DNA of 64,000 nucleotides from Parasedimentitalea psychrophila (lineage in GTDB: Bacteria > Pseudomonadota > Alphaproteobacteria > Rhodobacterales > Rhodobacteraceae), in the NCBI RefSeq assembly GCF_030285785.1, contig NZ_CP127249.1, forward strand, positions 27,806-91,805. The letters run 5' to 3'. The position numbers and the translations under genes are program-made. Every line of letters starts with the position of its first letter. The first letter of the stretch is position 1. Positions 28,030 through 35,725 of the stretch are shown piece by piece. The notes under the pieces are model-generated. The model did no database searches. It was not told the origin of the DNA and was given only the letters and a program-made list of their open reading frames with translations.

Positions 28030-28884
28030 TTGGAAACGGACCTTCAAGAAACCACGTTGCGTGACCGCGCTCGGGCCTTTGTAGAGCGTGATAGTGTCAG
28101 GAACACGATCCTTGGCGTTATCATTTTCAATGCAATCACTCTGGGGTTGAGTACGTCATCTACGGTGACAGATCAGATTGGCGGATTGCTGTCAGTAATT
28201 GACCGCACCGTGCTGGCGATCTTTGTCGCGGAACTGGCGCTCAAGTTTTTTGCCTATGGCTGGCGGTTTTTTGCTTCGGCCTGGAATATATTTGATCTGC
28301 TGGTGGTTTCGGTTGGATTGTTGCCCGATAAACAGGGGCTGTCGGCGCTGCGCGGGCTGCGTGTGGTGCGCGCCTTGCGATTGCTGTCGGTGGTGCCGCA
28401 GATGCGGTCCGTGGTGCAGGCGTTGCTGGATGCGCTGCCTGGCATGGGCGCCGTCATCGTGATGCTGTCGATTGTCTATTATGTCTTCGCGGTGATGGCG
28501 ACGCTTATGTATGGGCCATTTTTTGACGAATGGTTCGGCACCCTGGGCCGGTCGATGTATTCGCTGTTCCAGATCATGACACTGGAAAGCTGGTCGATGG
28601 GGATTGTGCGGCCGGTGATGGTGGTGTTCCCGATGGCCTGGGTGTTTTTTGTACCCTTTATCATCATCACCGCCTTCTCGGTGTTGAACCTGTTCATCGG
28701 TCTGCTGGTCAACACCATGCAGACCGCGGTGGAGGATGACGACGAGGCGGAATTTGAAAAGCTGCGCGAATTGGTGCGCACAGAAACCGATATTGTAGAC
28801 GTGCATGTGATGGAACTGCGGCAGGAGATCCGATCTCTGCGCGAGGAACTGTTAGCACCACGGGGAGAGTCGAATGGCCAGTAG
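28030..28884 (+). CDS. Bacterial voltage-gated sodium channel (NaChBac type) in the T6SS operon
   Basis: Single-domain six-helix ion channel, 284 residues, inner membrane, active as a tetramer. The S4 voltage sensor has arginines at every third residue (Arg108, 111, 114, 117 in LRGLRVVRALRLL). The selectivity filter reads TLESWSM (184-190), as in sodium-selective bacterial channels. S6 is ITAFSVLNLFIGLLVNTMQT, followed by an acidic C-terminal coil (EDDDEAEFEKLRELV). The TTG start at 28030 is supported by AAAGGAGA upstream. The last 11 bases overlap the start of the sheath fusion gene, so the two are likely translated together. Sodium channels are not known T6SS parts. Confidence 0.9.
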   Translation: METDLQETTLRDRARAFVERDSVRNTILGVIIFNAITLGLSTSSTVTDQIGGLLSVIDRTVLAIFVAELALKFFAYGWRFFASAWNIFDLLVVSVGLLPDKQGLSALRGLRVVRALRLLSVVPQMRSVVQALLDALPGMGAVIVMLSIVYYVFAVMATLMYGPFFDEWFGTLGRSMYSLFQIMTLESWSMGIVRPVMVVFPMAWVFFVPFIIITAFSVLNLFIGLLVNTMQTAVEDDDEAEFEKLRELVRTETDIVDVHVMELRQEIRSLREELLAPRGESNGQ

Positions 28885-31800
28885 CTCGCAAAAATTTATC
28901 GCACGTAATCGCGCTCCGCGGGTGCAGATCGAATATGACGTCGAACTGTACGGTGCCGAGAAAAAGGTGCAGCTGCCCTTTGTCATGGGGGTGATGAGCG
29001 ATCTGGTGGGAAAGTCCAAGGTGGCGCAGCCCGCCGTGGCGGATCGAAAATTTCTAGAAATTGACGGTGATAATTTTGACGACCGGATGAAGGCAGTGGC
29101 CCCGCGTGCGGCCTTTAGCGTGCCGAATACGCTGACCGGAGAGGGCAATCTGGCGATTGATCTGACGTTCGAGAAAATGTCGGATTTCTCTCCCGGAGCC
29201 ATTGCTGCGGGGGTGGACAGTCTGGCGCCGCTGCTGGAGGCCCGCAGTCAGCTGAACAATCTGATGGCCTATATGGATGGCAAATCCGGGGCTGAGGCGC
29301 TGATCGAAAAAATTCTCGGCGATACCAGCCTGCTGTCGGCCTTGTCCTCGGACGGGCCGGATGCAGAGGTCGGCATGGCGGCGGCACTGTCCAGCCTGCG
29401 CGACGTTGAGCTGCCGCAGGCAGAGGTTGACCAAAGCGGCGATATTCTGGCTGGCCTGAGCGCGCGCGCGCCGGAAGAGACCGCTAAAGCGGATGATCTG
29501 GGGTCGGCTCTGTCCAGTCTGGCAGCGGTTGAGATTGAGGAGACGCCTGCTGATGACAGCACCGATATACTGGGCGACCTCGCGGCGCAGGAGTTGGTCG
29601 AAGCGGTCGACACCAGCACTGATGATGCGCTGAGCAGTCTGGCGGCGGTTGAGGTCGACGAGGCTCCTGAGGACGACAGCGCTGATATACTGGGCGACCT
29701 CGCGGCGCAGGATGTGGCCGAGGCGGTCGACACCAGCTCTGATGATGCGCTGAGCAGTCTGGCGGCGGTTGAGGTCGACGAGGCTCCTGAGGACGACAGC
29801 GCCGATATACTGGGCGACCTCGCGGCGCAGGATGTGGCCGAGGCGGTCGACACCAGCTCTGATGATGCGCTGAGCAGTCTGGCGGCGGTTGAGATTGACG
29901 AGACGCCTGAGGATGACGGCACCGATATATTGGGCGACCTTGCGGCGCAGGATCTGGCCGAGGCGGTCGATACCAGCTCTGATGACGCGCTGAGCAGTCT
30001 GGCGGCGGTTGAGGTCGACGAGGCTCCTGAGGACGACAGCGCTGATATACTGGGCGACCTCGCGGCGTTGGATGTGGTCGAGGAGGTCGACACCAGTTCC
30101 GATGACGCGTTGAGCAGCCTGGCGGCGGTTGAGATTGGCGAGGGTCCCGAGGACGACGGCGCCGATATACTGGGCGACCTTGCGGCGCTGGATCTGGCCG
30201 AGGAGGTCGATACCAGTTCCGATGACGCGTTGAGCAGGCTGGCAGCGGTTGAGATTGACGAGGCTCCTGAGGACGACAGCGCTGATATACTGGGCGACCT
30301 TGCGGCGCTGGATGTGGCGGAGGAGGTCGATACAGGGGCTGATGATCTGTCGGCTTTGCTGGGCGGGCTGGACGATGTGGCGACGCCCCAAGACAATATA
30401 GATGACATTCTGGGCGGTTTGGGCGACCTGGGTGCCGAGGAGACCGACGCGCCCTTGGATGCTGGTGGGCTGGATGACCTGTTGGGAGATCTGGAGGCCG
30501 CCGATGCCGAAACCGAAGAGGCGGACGCGCAAGGGCTGGACGATCTGTTGGGCGACCTGTCGGATGCCGAGGACGGGGATGATCTGGATGGGTTGTTCGC
30601 TGACCTGGAAGACGATGCCGCAGCCGAGCCGGAGGGCGGTGATGGCCTTGATGATTTGCTGGGCGATCTGACCGGGGCGGATGACAGCGGGCTTGATGCG
30701 CTGCTGGGCGACACCTCCGAGGGTGAGGACGGTGATTTGGATCTGGACGATCTTTTGGGATCGTTGGAGGATGACAGCCCTGAGGCGGGGGATGATTTAG
30801 ACGATCTTCTGGGTGCGTTGGACAGTACTGATGACAGTACCGATGACGGTGCGGCAGAGGCTGCGGAGGCAGTGAAACTCAGCCAGACCGAAGAGCCTGA
30901 ATTTGCCTATGGCACCCTCAGTGCGAGCCGACCTGAGCCGCAGCGATTGGTACGCAAGCGGTTCCGACTGGCCATCCTTGGGGATTTCTCGGGGCGGGCG
31001 GCGAAAGGCATTGTCGAGATCGGAGATCAGTTGGCGGCGCGTCGGGCGGTCATTCTGGACCCGGATACTGTTGAAGACGTGATTGAAAGTTTTGCCACCG
31101 AATTGGTGTTGCCGATTGGCCGGGATGGCGCTGGCATGGCGGTGAAGCTGGGCGGGCTGGACGATCTGCACCCGGATGAGCTGTACGAAAACGTCGAGCT
31201 GTTTTCCGAGTTGGTCGGGCTGCGCAAGCAATTGCAAAGCGGGGTGACGGCGGATCATGCGGCCAGCACACTTCGCGCCTGGGGTGAGAAACACGGCACC
31301 CGCGTCAGCCCTCCGAAACCACGCTCCGGCGGCAATGCGGTGCCTGCGGATTGCCGGTTGAGCGCGTTTCAGCTGTTGGTTGGCGATGCCGAGAACCAGT
31401 TGGGGCAGGTCTCGCCGGTGCAGGATCTGCTGGCGCGGGTGGTTGGCCCGCATATTCGGGCGCTGCCCAATGCGGATGTGGCCGCAATGATTGTGGCGGT
31501 GGACGCGGCGCTGTCGGATGCCATGCGCATGGTGTTGCACCACCCGGAGTTCCAGTCGCTGGAGGCGCAGTGGCGGTCGCTGGATTTGATCGCGCGATCG
31601 GTTGAGGACGACGACACGCTGGACGTGATGCTATATGATATCTCGGCCGAGGAACTGGCGGCAGATTTGACCGCGAGTGAGGATCTGAGCGACAGCGGTT
31701 TCGTCAAGTTGCTGACCGGTGAGCCGCTGGACGAGGAAAACGGACGCGGCGGATATTCGGCGCTGATCGGGTTGTATCAGTTTGAGGAAACCCCGCCCCA

Positions 31801-32623
31801 TGCGGAATTGCTGGGCCGGATTGCGCGGGTTGCGGCGCATGTGGATGCGCCTTTCCTGGCCGGAATATCGCCTGCATTCCTGGAGACGGAAAAAGACAAA
31901 CTGCCATCCGTGGTGACTAAGGCCTGGGATACGCTGCGGGGCATGGGTGAGGCTGGGCATTTGGGTCTGGTGTCGCCACGCTTTATGCTGCGCCGTCCAT
32001 ATGGCGCCAAGAGCGAGCCGATCTATGAGTTCCAGTTTGAGGAATTCACCGAAAGCGAAGGTCTGCGCGGCCTGCTTTGGGCCAACCCGGTGGTGCTGGC
32101 GGCGATCCTTTTGGCGCGCTCGTTCAAACAGAACGGGGCCTCGATGGGGCTGGGGCAGATCATGTCGCTGGGTGACATTCCGTTCCACTATGTCAACGAC
32201 CGATTTGGCGATCAGGTGGCGCTGCCCTGCACCGAGCGCAATATAAATCTGGACAAAATCGCGCTGGCACAGGAGCGCGGATTTATGGCGGTGTCGGCGA
32301 TCAAAGGACGGGATGAAATCCGCCTGACCTCGTTTGGCTCGCTGGCGGGCGGGGATATTCTGGGGCCCTGGACAGGCATGCCAGCGCCGGACCCGTCGCC
32401 GCCGGATCCAAAACCCGCCGCTGCGGCTGACCCGGCTGGCGATGATCTTGACGATCTGGGGCTGGACGATCTGGATCTGGACCTTGGCCTTGATGACGAT
32501 GATAGTGGTCTGGGTGATCTTGACGATCTTCTGGCTGGATTTGGCGATGATACCGATGACAGCGGCGAGGATGACGATGACAGTATGGATGCCGATCTTG
32601 CTGCGCTGTTGGACGATTTATGA
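28874..32623 (+). CDS. Giant TssB-repeat-TssC sheath fusion protein
   Basis: 1249 residues in one frame. Residues 1-165 are a TssB domain nearly identical to the tssB product (11 changes in the first 100). Residues 212-491 are seven 40-residue acidic repeats. About 492-668 is a linker with many copies of LDDLLGDL. At 690-790 lies a second TssB-like segment (LAILGDFSGR at 699-708, LDDLHPD at 762-768, compare MDDFKP in TssB). About 815-1169 resembles TssC/ImpD (LHHPEFQSLEAQWRSLDL, GLYQFEETPPHAELLG, RFMLRRPYG) but stops before the TssC sheath core; an acidic tail ends the protein. GGGGAGAG precedes the ATG. It overlaps the channel gene. Possibly an alternative or regulatory sheath element; function unknown. 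Confidence 0.85.
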   Translation: MASSSQKFIARNRAPRVQIEYDVELYGAEKKVQLPFVMGVMSDLVGKSKVAQPAVADRKFLEIDGDNFDDRMKAVAPRAAFSVPNTLTGEGNLAIDLTFEKMSDFSPGAIAAGVDSLAPLLEARSQLNNLMAYMDGKSGAEALIEKILGDTSLLSALSSDGPDAEVGMAAALSSLRDVELPQAEVDQSGDILAGLSARAPEETAKADDLGSALSSLAAVEIEETPADDSTDILGDLAAQELVEAVDTSTDDALSSLAAVEVDEAPEDDSADILGDLAAQDVAEAVDTSSDDALSSLAAVEVDEAPEDDSADILGDLAAQDVAEAVDTSSDDALSSLAAVEIDETPEDDGTDILGDLAAQDLAEAVDTSSDDALSSLAAVEVDEAPEDDSADILGDLAALDVVEEVDTSSDDALSSLAAVEIGEGPEDDGADILGDLAALDLAEEVDTSSDDALSRLAAVEIDEAPEDDSADILGDLAALDVAEEVDTGADDLSALLGGLDDVATPQDNIDDILGGLGDLGAEETDAPLDAGGLDDLLGDLEAADAETEEADAQGLDDLLGDLSDAEDGDDLDGLFADLEDDAAAEPEGGDGLDDLLGDLTGADDSGLDALLGDTSEGEDGDLDLDDLLGSLEDDSPEAGDDLDDLLGALDSTDDSTDDGAAEAAEAVKLSQTEEPEFAYGTLSASRPEPQRLVRKRFRLAILGDFSGRAAKGIVEIGDQLAARRAVILDPDTVEDVIESFATELVLPIGRDGAGMAVKLGGLDDLHPDELYENVELFSELVGLRKQLQSGVTADHAASTLRAWGEKHGTRVSPPKPRSGGNAVPADCRLSAFQLLVGDAENQLGQVSPVQDLLARVVGPHIRALPNADVAAMIVAVDAALSDAMRMVLHHPEFQSLEAQWRSLDLIARSVEDDDTLDVMLYDISAEELAADLTASEDLSDSGFVKLLTGEPLDEENGRGGYSALIGLYQFEETPPHAELLGRIARVAAHVDAPFLAGISPAFLETEKDKLPSVVTKAWDTLRGMGEAGHLGLVSPRFMLRRPYGAKSEPIYEFQFEEFTESEGLRGLLWANPVVLAAILLARSFKQNGASMGLGQIMSLGDIPFHYVNDRFGDQVALPCTERNINLDKIALAQERGFMAVSAIKGRDEIRLTSFGSLAGGDILGPWTGMPAPDPSPPDPKPAAAADPAGDDLDDLGLDDLDLDLGLDDDDSGLGDLDDLLAGFGDDTDDSGEDDDDSMDADLAALLDDL
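29507..30346 (+). repeat. Seven tandem 120-bp repeats in the sheath fusion gene
   Basis: Seven units of exactly 120 bp (40 codons), each starting with ALSSLAAVE (ALSRLAAVE in unit 7) and containing DILGDLAA and VDTSSDD or a variant. Units 2 and 3 (29627-29746 and 29747-29866) differ by one base. A degenerate unit precedes the array and DDLLG-rich sequence follows it. The exact period in frame suggests recent expansion by slippage or unequal recombination. Confidence 0.95.
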
Positions 32624-32686
32624 TGTTAACATTTAGCATATCAATGTATTTTTTGTGCCCGGTTTGCCCCGGTGAAAAGAGGCGTC

Positions 32687-34786
32687 ATGGCTGAAAGTAA
32701 ACCACATGAGCATAGCATTGTTTGGATGACCGGCAGTTATAAGGCCCGTGATCTGCTGCTGAAACGTGCGATCATACGCGAAGGTCTGAGCATGTTGACC
32801 GAAACGACGGTTGAGTTTCAGTGCAAGAACAAGGCGGTGAAGCTGGATCAGATTGTCGGCCAAACCATGAACCTGCATGTGATGACCGATGACGGTGTTG
32901 ATCAGAAGTATTCAGGCCTGTGTATCTCGGTTGAAAATCTGGGGATGCGGGATGGATATGGTCACTACGTGGCCGAGGTGCGGCCGTGGTTCTGGCTGCT
33001 GACCCGGACGCAGGATTGCCGGGTGTTTCAGAACCTGTCGGCGGTCGACATCATCAAGCAGATCCTGAACGAACATGGCTTTAGCGATTTCAGGGACAGG
33101 TTGAGCGGCAGCTATGAAGCACGTGAATACTGTCTTCAGTATCGTGAAAGCGATTTTGATTTCCTCTGCCGCCTGATGGAGGAAGAGGGAATCTATTACT
33201 ATTTCGACAGTACCAGCGATAAGAACGCGGCTGAAAAGCTGCTGCTCTGCGATGGTGTCAGCGGCCATTCTCCGATCAGTGGCACGTCGACGATAGAATT
33301 CCACGCGCGCGATGACGCGGACCGGCGGCGCAAGGATCACATCGCGGAATGGGGCCGCGAAGAGATGCTGACACGGGGCAAAGTCACCCTGAATGATTTT
33401 GATTTCCTGTCGCCGTCTGCGGATTTGAAGGTGAACAACAAAATCGAAAAAGGCAGTCATAACCACAAAGATCATGAGGTTTATGACTATCCGGGTCACT
33501 ATCGCAAAAACACCGGGCTGGGCAACACTCAGGCGCGGGTGCGGATGGAGGCCGAGGCGATACGGCACAAACGCTGGCGTGGCGCGTCAAGCGTGCGGGG
33601 GCTGGCAGCAGGCTATACTTTCAAGCTGAAGAACCACCCGGAAAAGGACGCCAACGCCGAATATCTGGTGGTGGATTGCATCCACTACCTACAGGTGGCC
33701 GGCGATTTCTCTGAGCGCGAGTCACAGAAGAAACGACCTCAGAACAGTGGCGAGATGCGCCACGACCTGAAGGCCGCGAACATGGACTTTCCCGAAGAGA
33801 TGAAGGGCGATGCCTATTCTTCGACCTTTGGGGCGATTCCAAAGCAGGACCAATACCGTGCGCCGCTGGCGACGCCCTGGCCCGAGATTCCCGGGCTTCA
33901 TACGGCCATCGTTACCGGCCCGGCAGGTGATGAAATCTGGACCAATGAACATGGCCAGATCAAGGTGCAGTTCCATTGGGACCGCGAAGGCAAAAGTGAC
34001 GAAAAATCCTCGTGTTTTGTGCGGGTGGTGACGCCGTGGTCCGGCAAGGGTTGGGGCATGGTGGCGGTGCCGCGTATTGGTCAAGAGGTGGTCATTCAGT
34101 TCGAAGAGGGCGACCCTGACCGGCCAATCTGCACCGGTATGCTGTATAACAAGGACACCATGCCGCCCTATAACTACCCGGATGATCAGACCCAGATGGG
34201 GTTCAAGACCAACTCGTCCAAGGGGGGCGGCGGCTATAACGAGTGGATGTTCGAGGACAAAAAAGACGCCGAAATGATGCGGGTGCAGGCGCAAAAAGAT
34301 CATCAGATGTTGGTTAAGAACAAGTCGGTAGAGACCATCGGCCTGGATGAGATAGACGCTGGTGCTCATGACGAAGACGGCTGTGTTAGCCGCGTGGTCA
34401 AGCAACATGTGACAGAGACCCTGCTGGATGGGGATCACTATTTCACCATCGAGACTGGCAGTCAGGAAATTGAGATCAAGACGGATAAGACCCAGACCAT
34501 CGAGGGCAAGCATACCAAGACCATTACCGGCAATGATGCGACAACTGTGAAAACCGGTAATATGACGGTGGATGTCAGCTCGGGTAAGATTGAAATGACC
34601 GCAGCAATTGAAATTTTGCTTAAGGTTGGCGGATCTTCGATTAAGATCGACAATTCCGGGGTGACAATCAAAGGGCCAATGATCAAGATCGAAGGCACGG
34701 CCATGGTCGAAGCCAAGGCCCCCATGACGACCGTTAAGGGAGACGCAATGCTGACCCTTAAGGGTGGTCTGACGATGATAAACTAG
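32687..34786 (+). CDS. vgrG: T6SS spike protein VgrG (TssI)
   Basis: Trimeric needle tip, 699 residues. The ATG at 32687 has AGAGG upstream; an in-frame GTG at 32672 is less likely. Order: gp27-like part (YCLQYRESDFDFLCRLMEEE then GIYYYF near residues 145-175), gp5-like OB fold (EIWTNEHGQIKVQFHWDREG, GMVAVPRIGQEVVIQFEEGD) and a C-terminal beta-helix of short repeats (IKIDNSG, MIKIEGTAMVEAKAPMTTVK). It ends in the beta-helix with no extra effector domain, so cargo must bind separately. The unknown gene and PAAR follow. Confidence 0.95.
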   Translation: MAESKPHEHSIVWMTGSYKARDLLLKRAIIREGLSMLTETTVEFQCKNKAVKLDQIVGQTMNLHVMTDDGVDQKYSGLCISVENLGMRDGYGHYVAEVRPWFWLLTRTQDCRVFQNLSAVDIIKQILNEHGFSDFRDRLSGSYEAREYCLQYRESDFDFLCRLMEEEGIYYYFDSTSDKNAAEKLLLCDGVSGHSPISGTSTIEFHARDDADRRRKDHIAEWGREEMLTRGKVTLNDFDFLSPSADLKVNNKIEKGSHNHKDHEVYDYPGHYRKNTGLGNTQARVRMEAEAIRHKRWRGASSVRGLAAGYTFKLKNHPEKDANAEYLVVDCIHYLQVAGDFSERESQKKRPQNSGEMRHDLKAANMDFPEEMKGDAYSSTFGAIPKQDQYRAPLATPWPEIPGLHTAIVTGPAGDEIWTNEHGQIKVQFHWDREGKSDEKSSCFVRVVTPWSGKGWGMVAVPRIGQEVVIQFEEGDPDRPICTGMLYNKDTMPPYNYPDDQTQMGFKTNSSKGGGGYNEWMFEDKKDAEMMRVQAQKDHQMLVKNKSVETIGLDEIDAGAHDEDGCVSRVVKQHVTETLLDGDHYFTIETGSQEIEIKTDKTQTIEGKHTKTITGNDATTVKTGNMTVDVSSGKIEMTAAIEILLKVGGSSIKIDNSGVTIKGPMIKIEGTAMVEAKAPMTTVKGDAMLTLKGGLTMIN

Positions 34787-34795
34787 GTGGGACTG

Positions 34796-35398
34796 ATGAT
34801 TTTTAATGACCTGGTAAAAATGCCGACTGACCCGGTGGCGAAATTGCTGTCACGGGCCAATGTCATGTTGAAAACACCGTTGCAGGCGCCACCAACGGCG
34901 GGCGCCTCTGAGGTGCTGCAAGAGCTGAGCGACAAGGGCGCGCTGGTGGACCTGTTGCGGCTGCTGGCGATCTTGCTGCCGCCGCGCGAGAGGGTCTGGT
35001 GGGCCTGTCTGGCGGCCCGCGATTACATCGGGCCGCGCTCAGATAACGACCCGCCCTCGCTGACCGCATCCGAGGCCTGGGTTTATGATCCGTCGGAGGA
35101 AAACCGCGATGCGGCGCGGATAACCTTGGACCACGCCTATGTCGATGATGACACGGTGAATTGCGCGCTGGCTGTGTTGTATGCTGATGGCACCCTGGGA
35201 CCGGGGGACCTGAAACAATATCCCGCGCCTGCCGGGGCCTCGGAAACCGCAGCATTTGCCATGAATATGGTAGCCTTGTCAGAATTGTCTGATAAGTTTG
35301 AAGAGCATGGCCAGATTTTGGTCAAGCGGGCGGTGAATATTGGACGCGGTGGCAACGGGCAGGCGGATTCTGTTCAGCCCGCAAAAGATAACGATTAA
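34796..35398 (+). CDS. Uncharacterised protein between vgrG and PAAR
   Basis: About 200 residues, no signal peptide. The ATG at 34796 is preferred (AGGTGGGA upstream); an in-frame GTG at 34787 also exists. The sequence has a helical middle (VDLLRLLAILLPPRERVWWACLA in part: RLLAILLPPRERVWW) and a second helical stretch (DDDTVNCALAVLYADGTLG). I do not assign a function. Its place between the spike and its tip is where adaptors, effectors or spike chaperones are often encoded, so a role in loading the VgrG-PAAR tip is a fair guess. Confidence 0.7.
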   Translation: MIFNDLVKMPTDPVAKLLSRANVMLKTPLQAPPTAGASEVLQELSDKGALVDLLRLLAILLPPRERVWWACLAARDYIGPRSDNDPPSLTASEAWVYDPSEENRDAARITLDHAYVDDDTVNCALAVLYADGTLGPGDLKQYPAPAGASETAAFAMNMVALSELSDKFEEHGQILVKRAVNIGRGGNGQADSVQPAKDND

Positions 35399-35417
35399 CG
35401 AGGAGGAAGGTTAAGCC

Positions 35418-35717
35418 ATGGGAATGCCCCAAGCCCGTCTTACGGATCTACATGCCTGCATGTTGCCTTCGATACCGCCGCCGCCGGTGCTGCCGGTGCC
35501 GACCCCTATTTTGCCGCCCTGTGCGGTGACTGTGCTGGTCGGTAAACTGCCGGCCGCGCGGCTAACGGATATGGTGACTGCGGCGCCGCCGCATCCCATT
35601 ATCAAAGGCTCGATGACTGTTTTGATCAACAAACTCCCGGCGGCCCGCATTGCGGACAACGCCGCTTGCGGTGGCTTGATCCTCAAAGGCGAGTTTACTG
35701 TTTTGGTCGGAGGATAA
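35418..35717 (+). CDS. PAAR-family spike tip protein
   Basis: 99-residue stand-alone PAAR protein that sharpens the VgrG spike and can carry effectors. It shows the repeated PAAR pattern (VLVGKLPAARLTDM and VLINKLPAARIADN), a proline-rich insert (PPPPVLPVPTPILPP) and candidate metal ligands in DLHAC, PPHP and ACGG. It ends in VLVGG with no added toxin domain. GAGGAGGAAGG precedes the start; tagH starts 8 bases after its stop. Confidence 0.88.
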   Translation: MGMPQARLTDLHACMLPSIPPPPVLPVPTPILPPCAVTVLVGKLPAARLTDMVTAAPPHPIIKGSMTVLINKLPAARIADNAACGGLILKGEFTVLVGG

Positions 35718-35725
35718 CGCCACTT

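Noticed and set aside
29507..30346. Tandem repeats considered as a CRISPR array
   Set aside because: Units are 120 bp, contiguous, without unique spacers, and in frame within a coding sequence.
29054..30714. Two long minus-strand open frames (about 490 and 480 codons) opposite the repeats of the sheath fusion gene
   Set aside because: They mirror the 120-bp repeat array; absence of stops follows from the repeats and high GC. No ribosome site or recognisable domain, and the plus-strand frame has clear homology at both ends.
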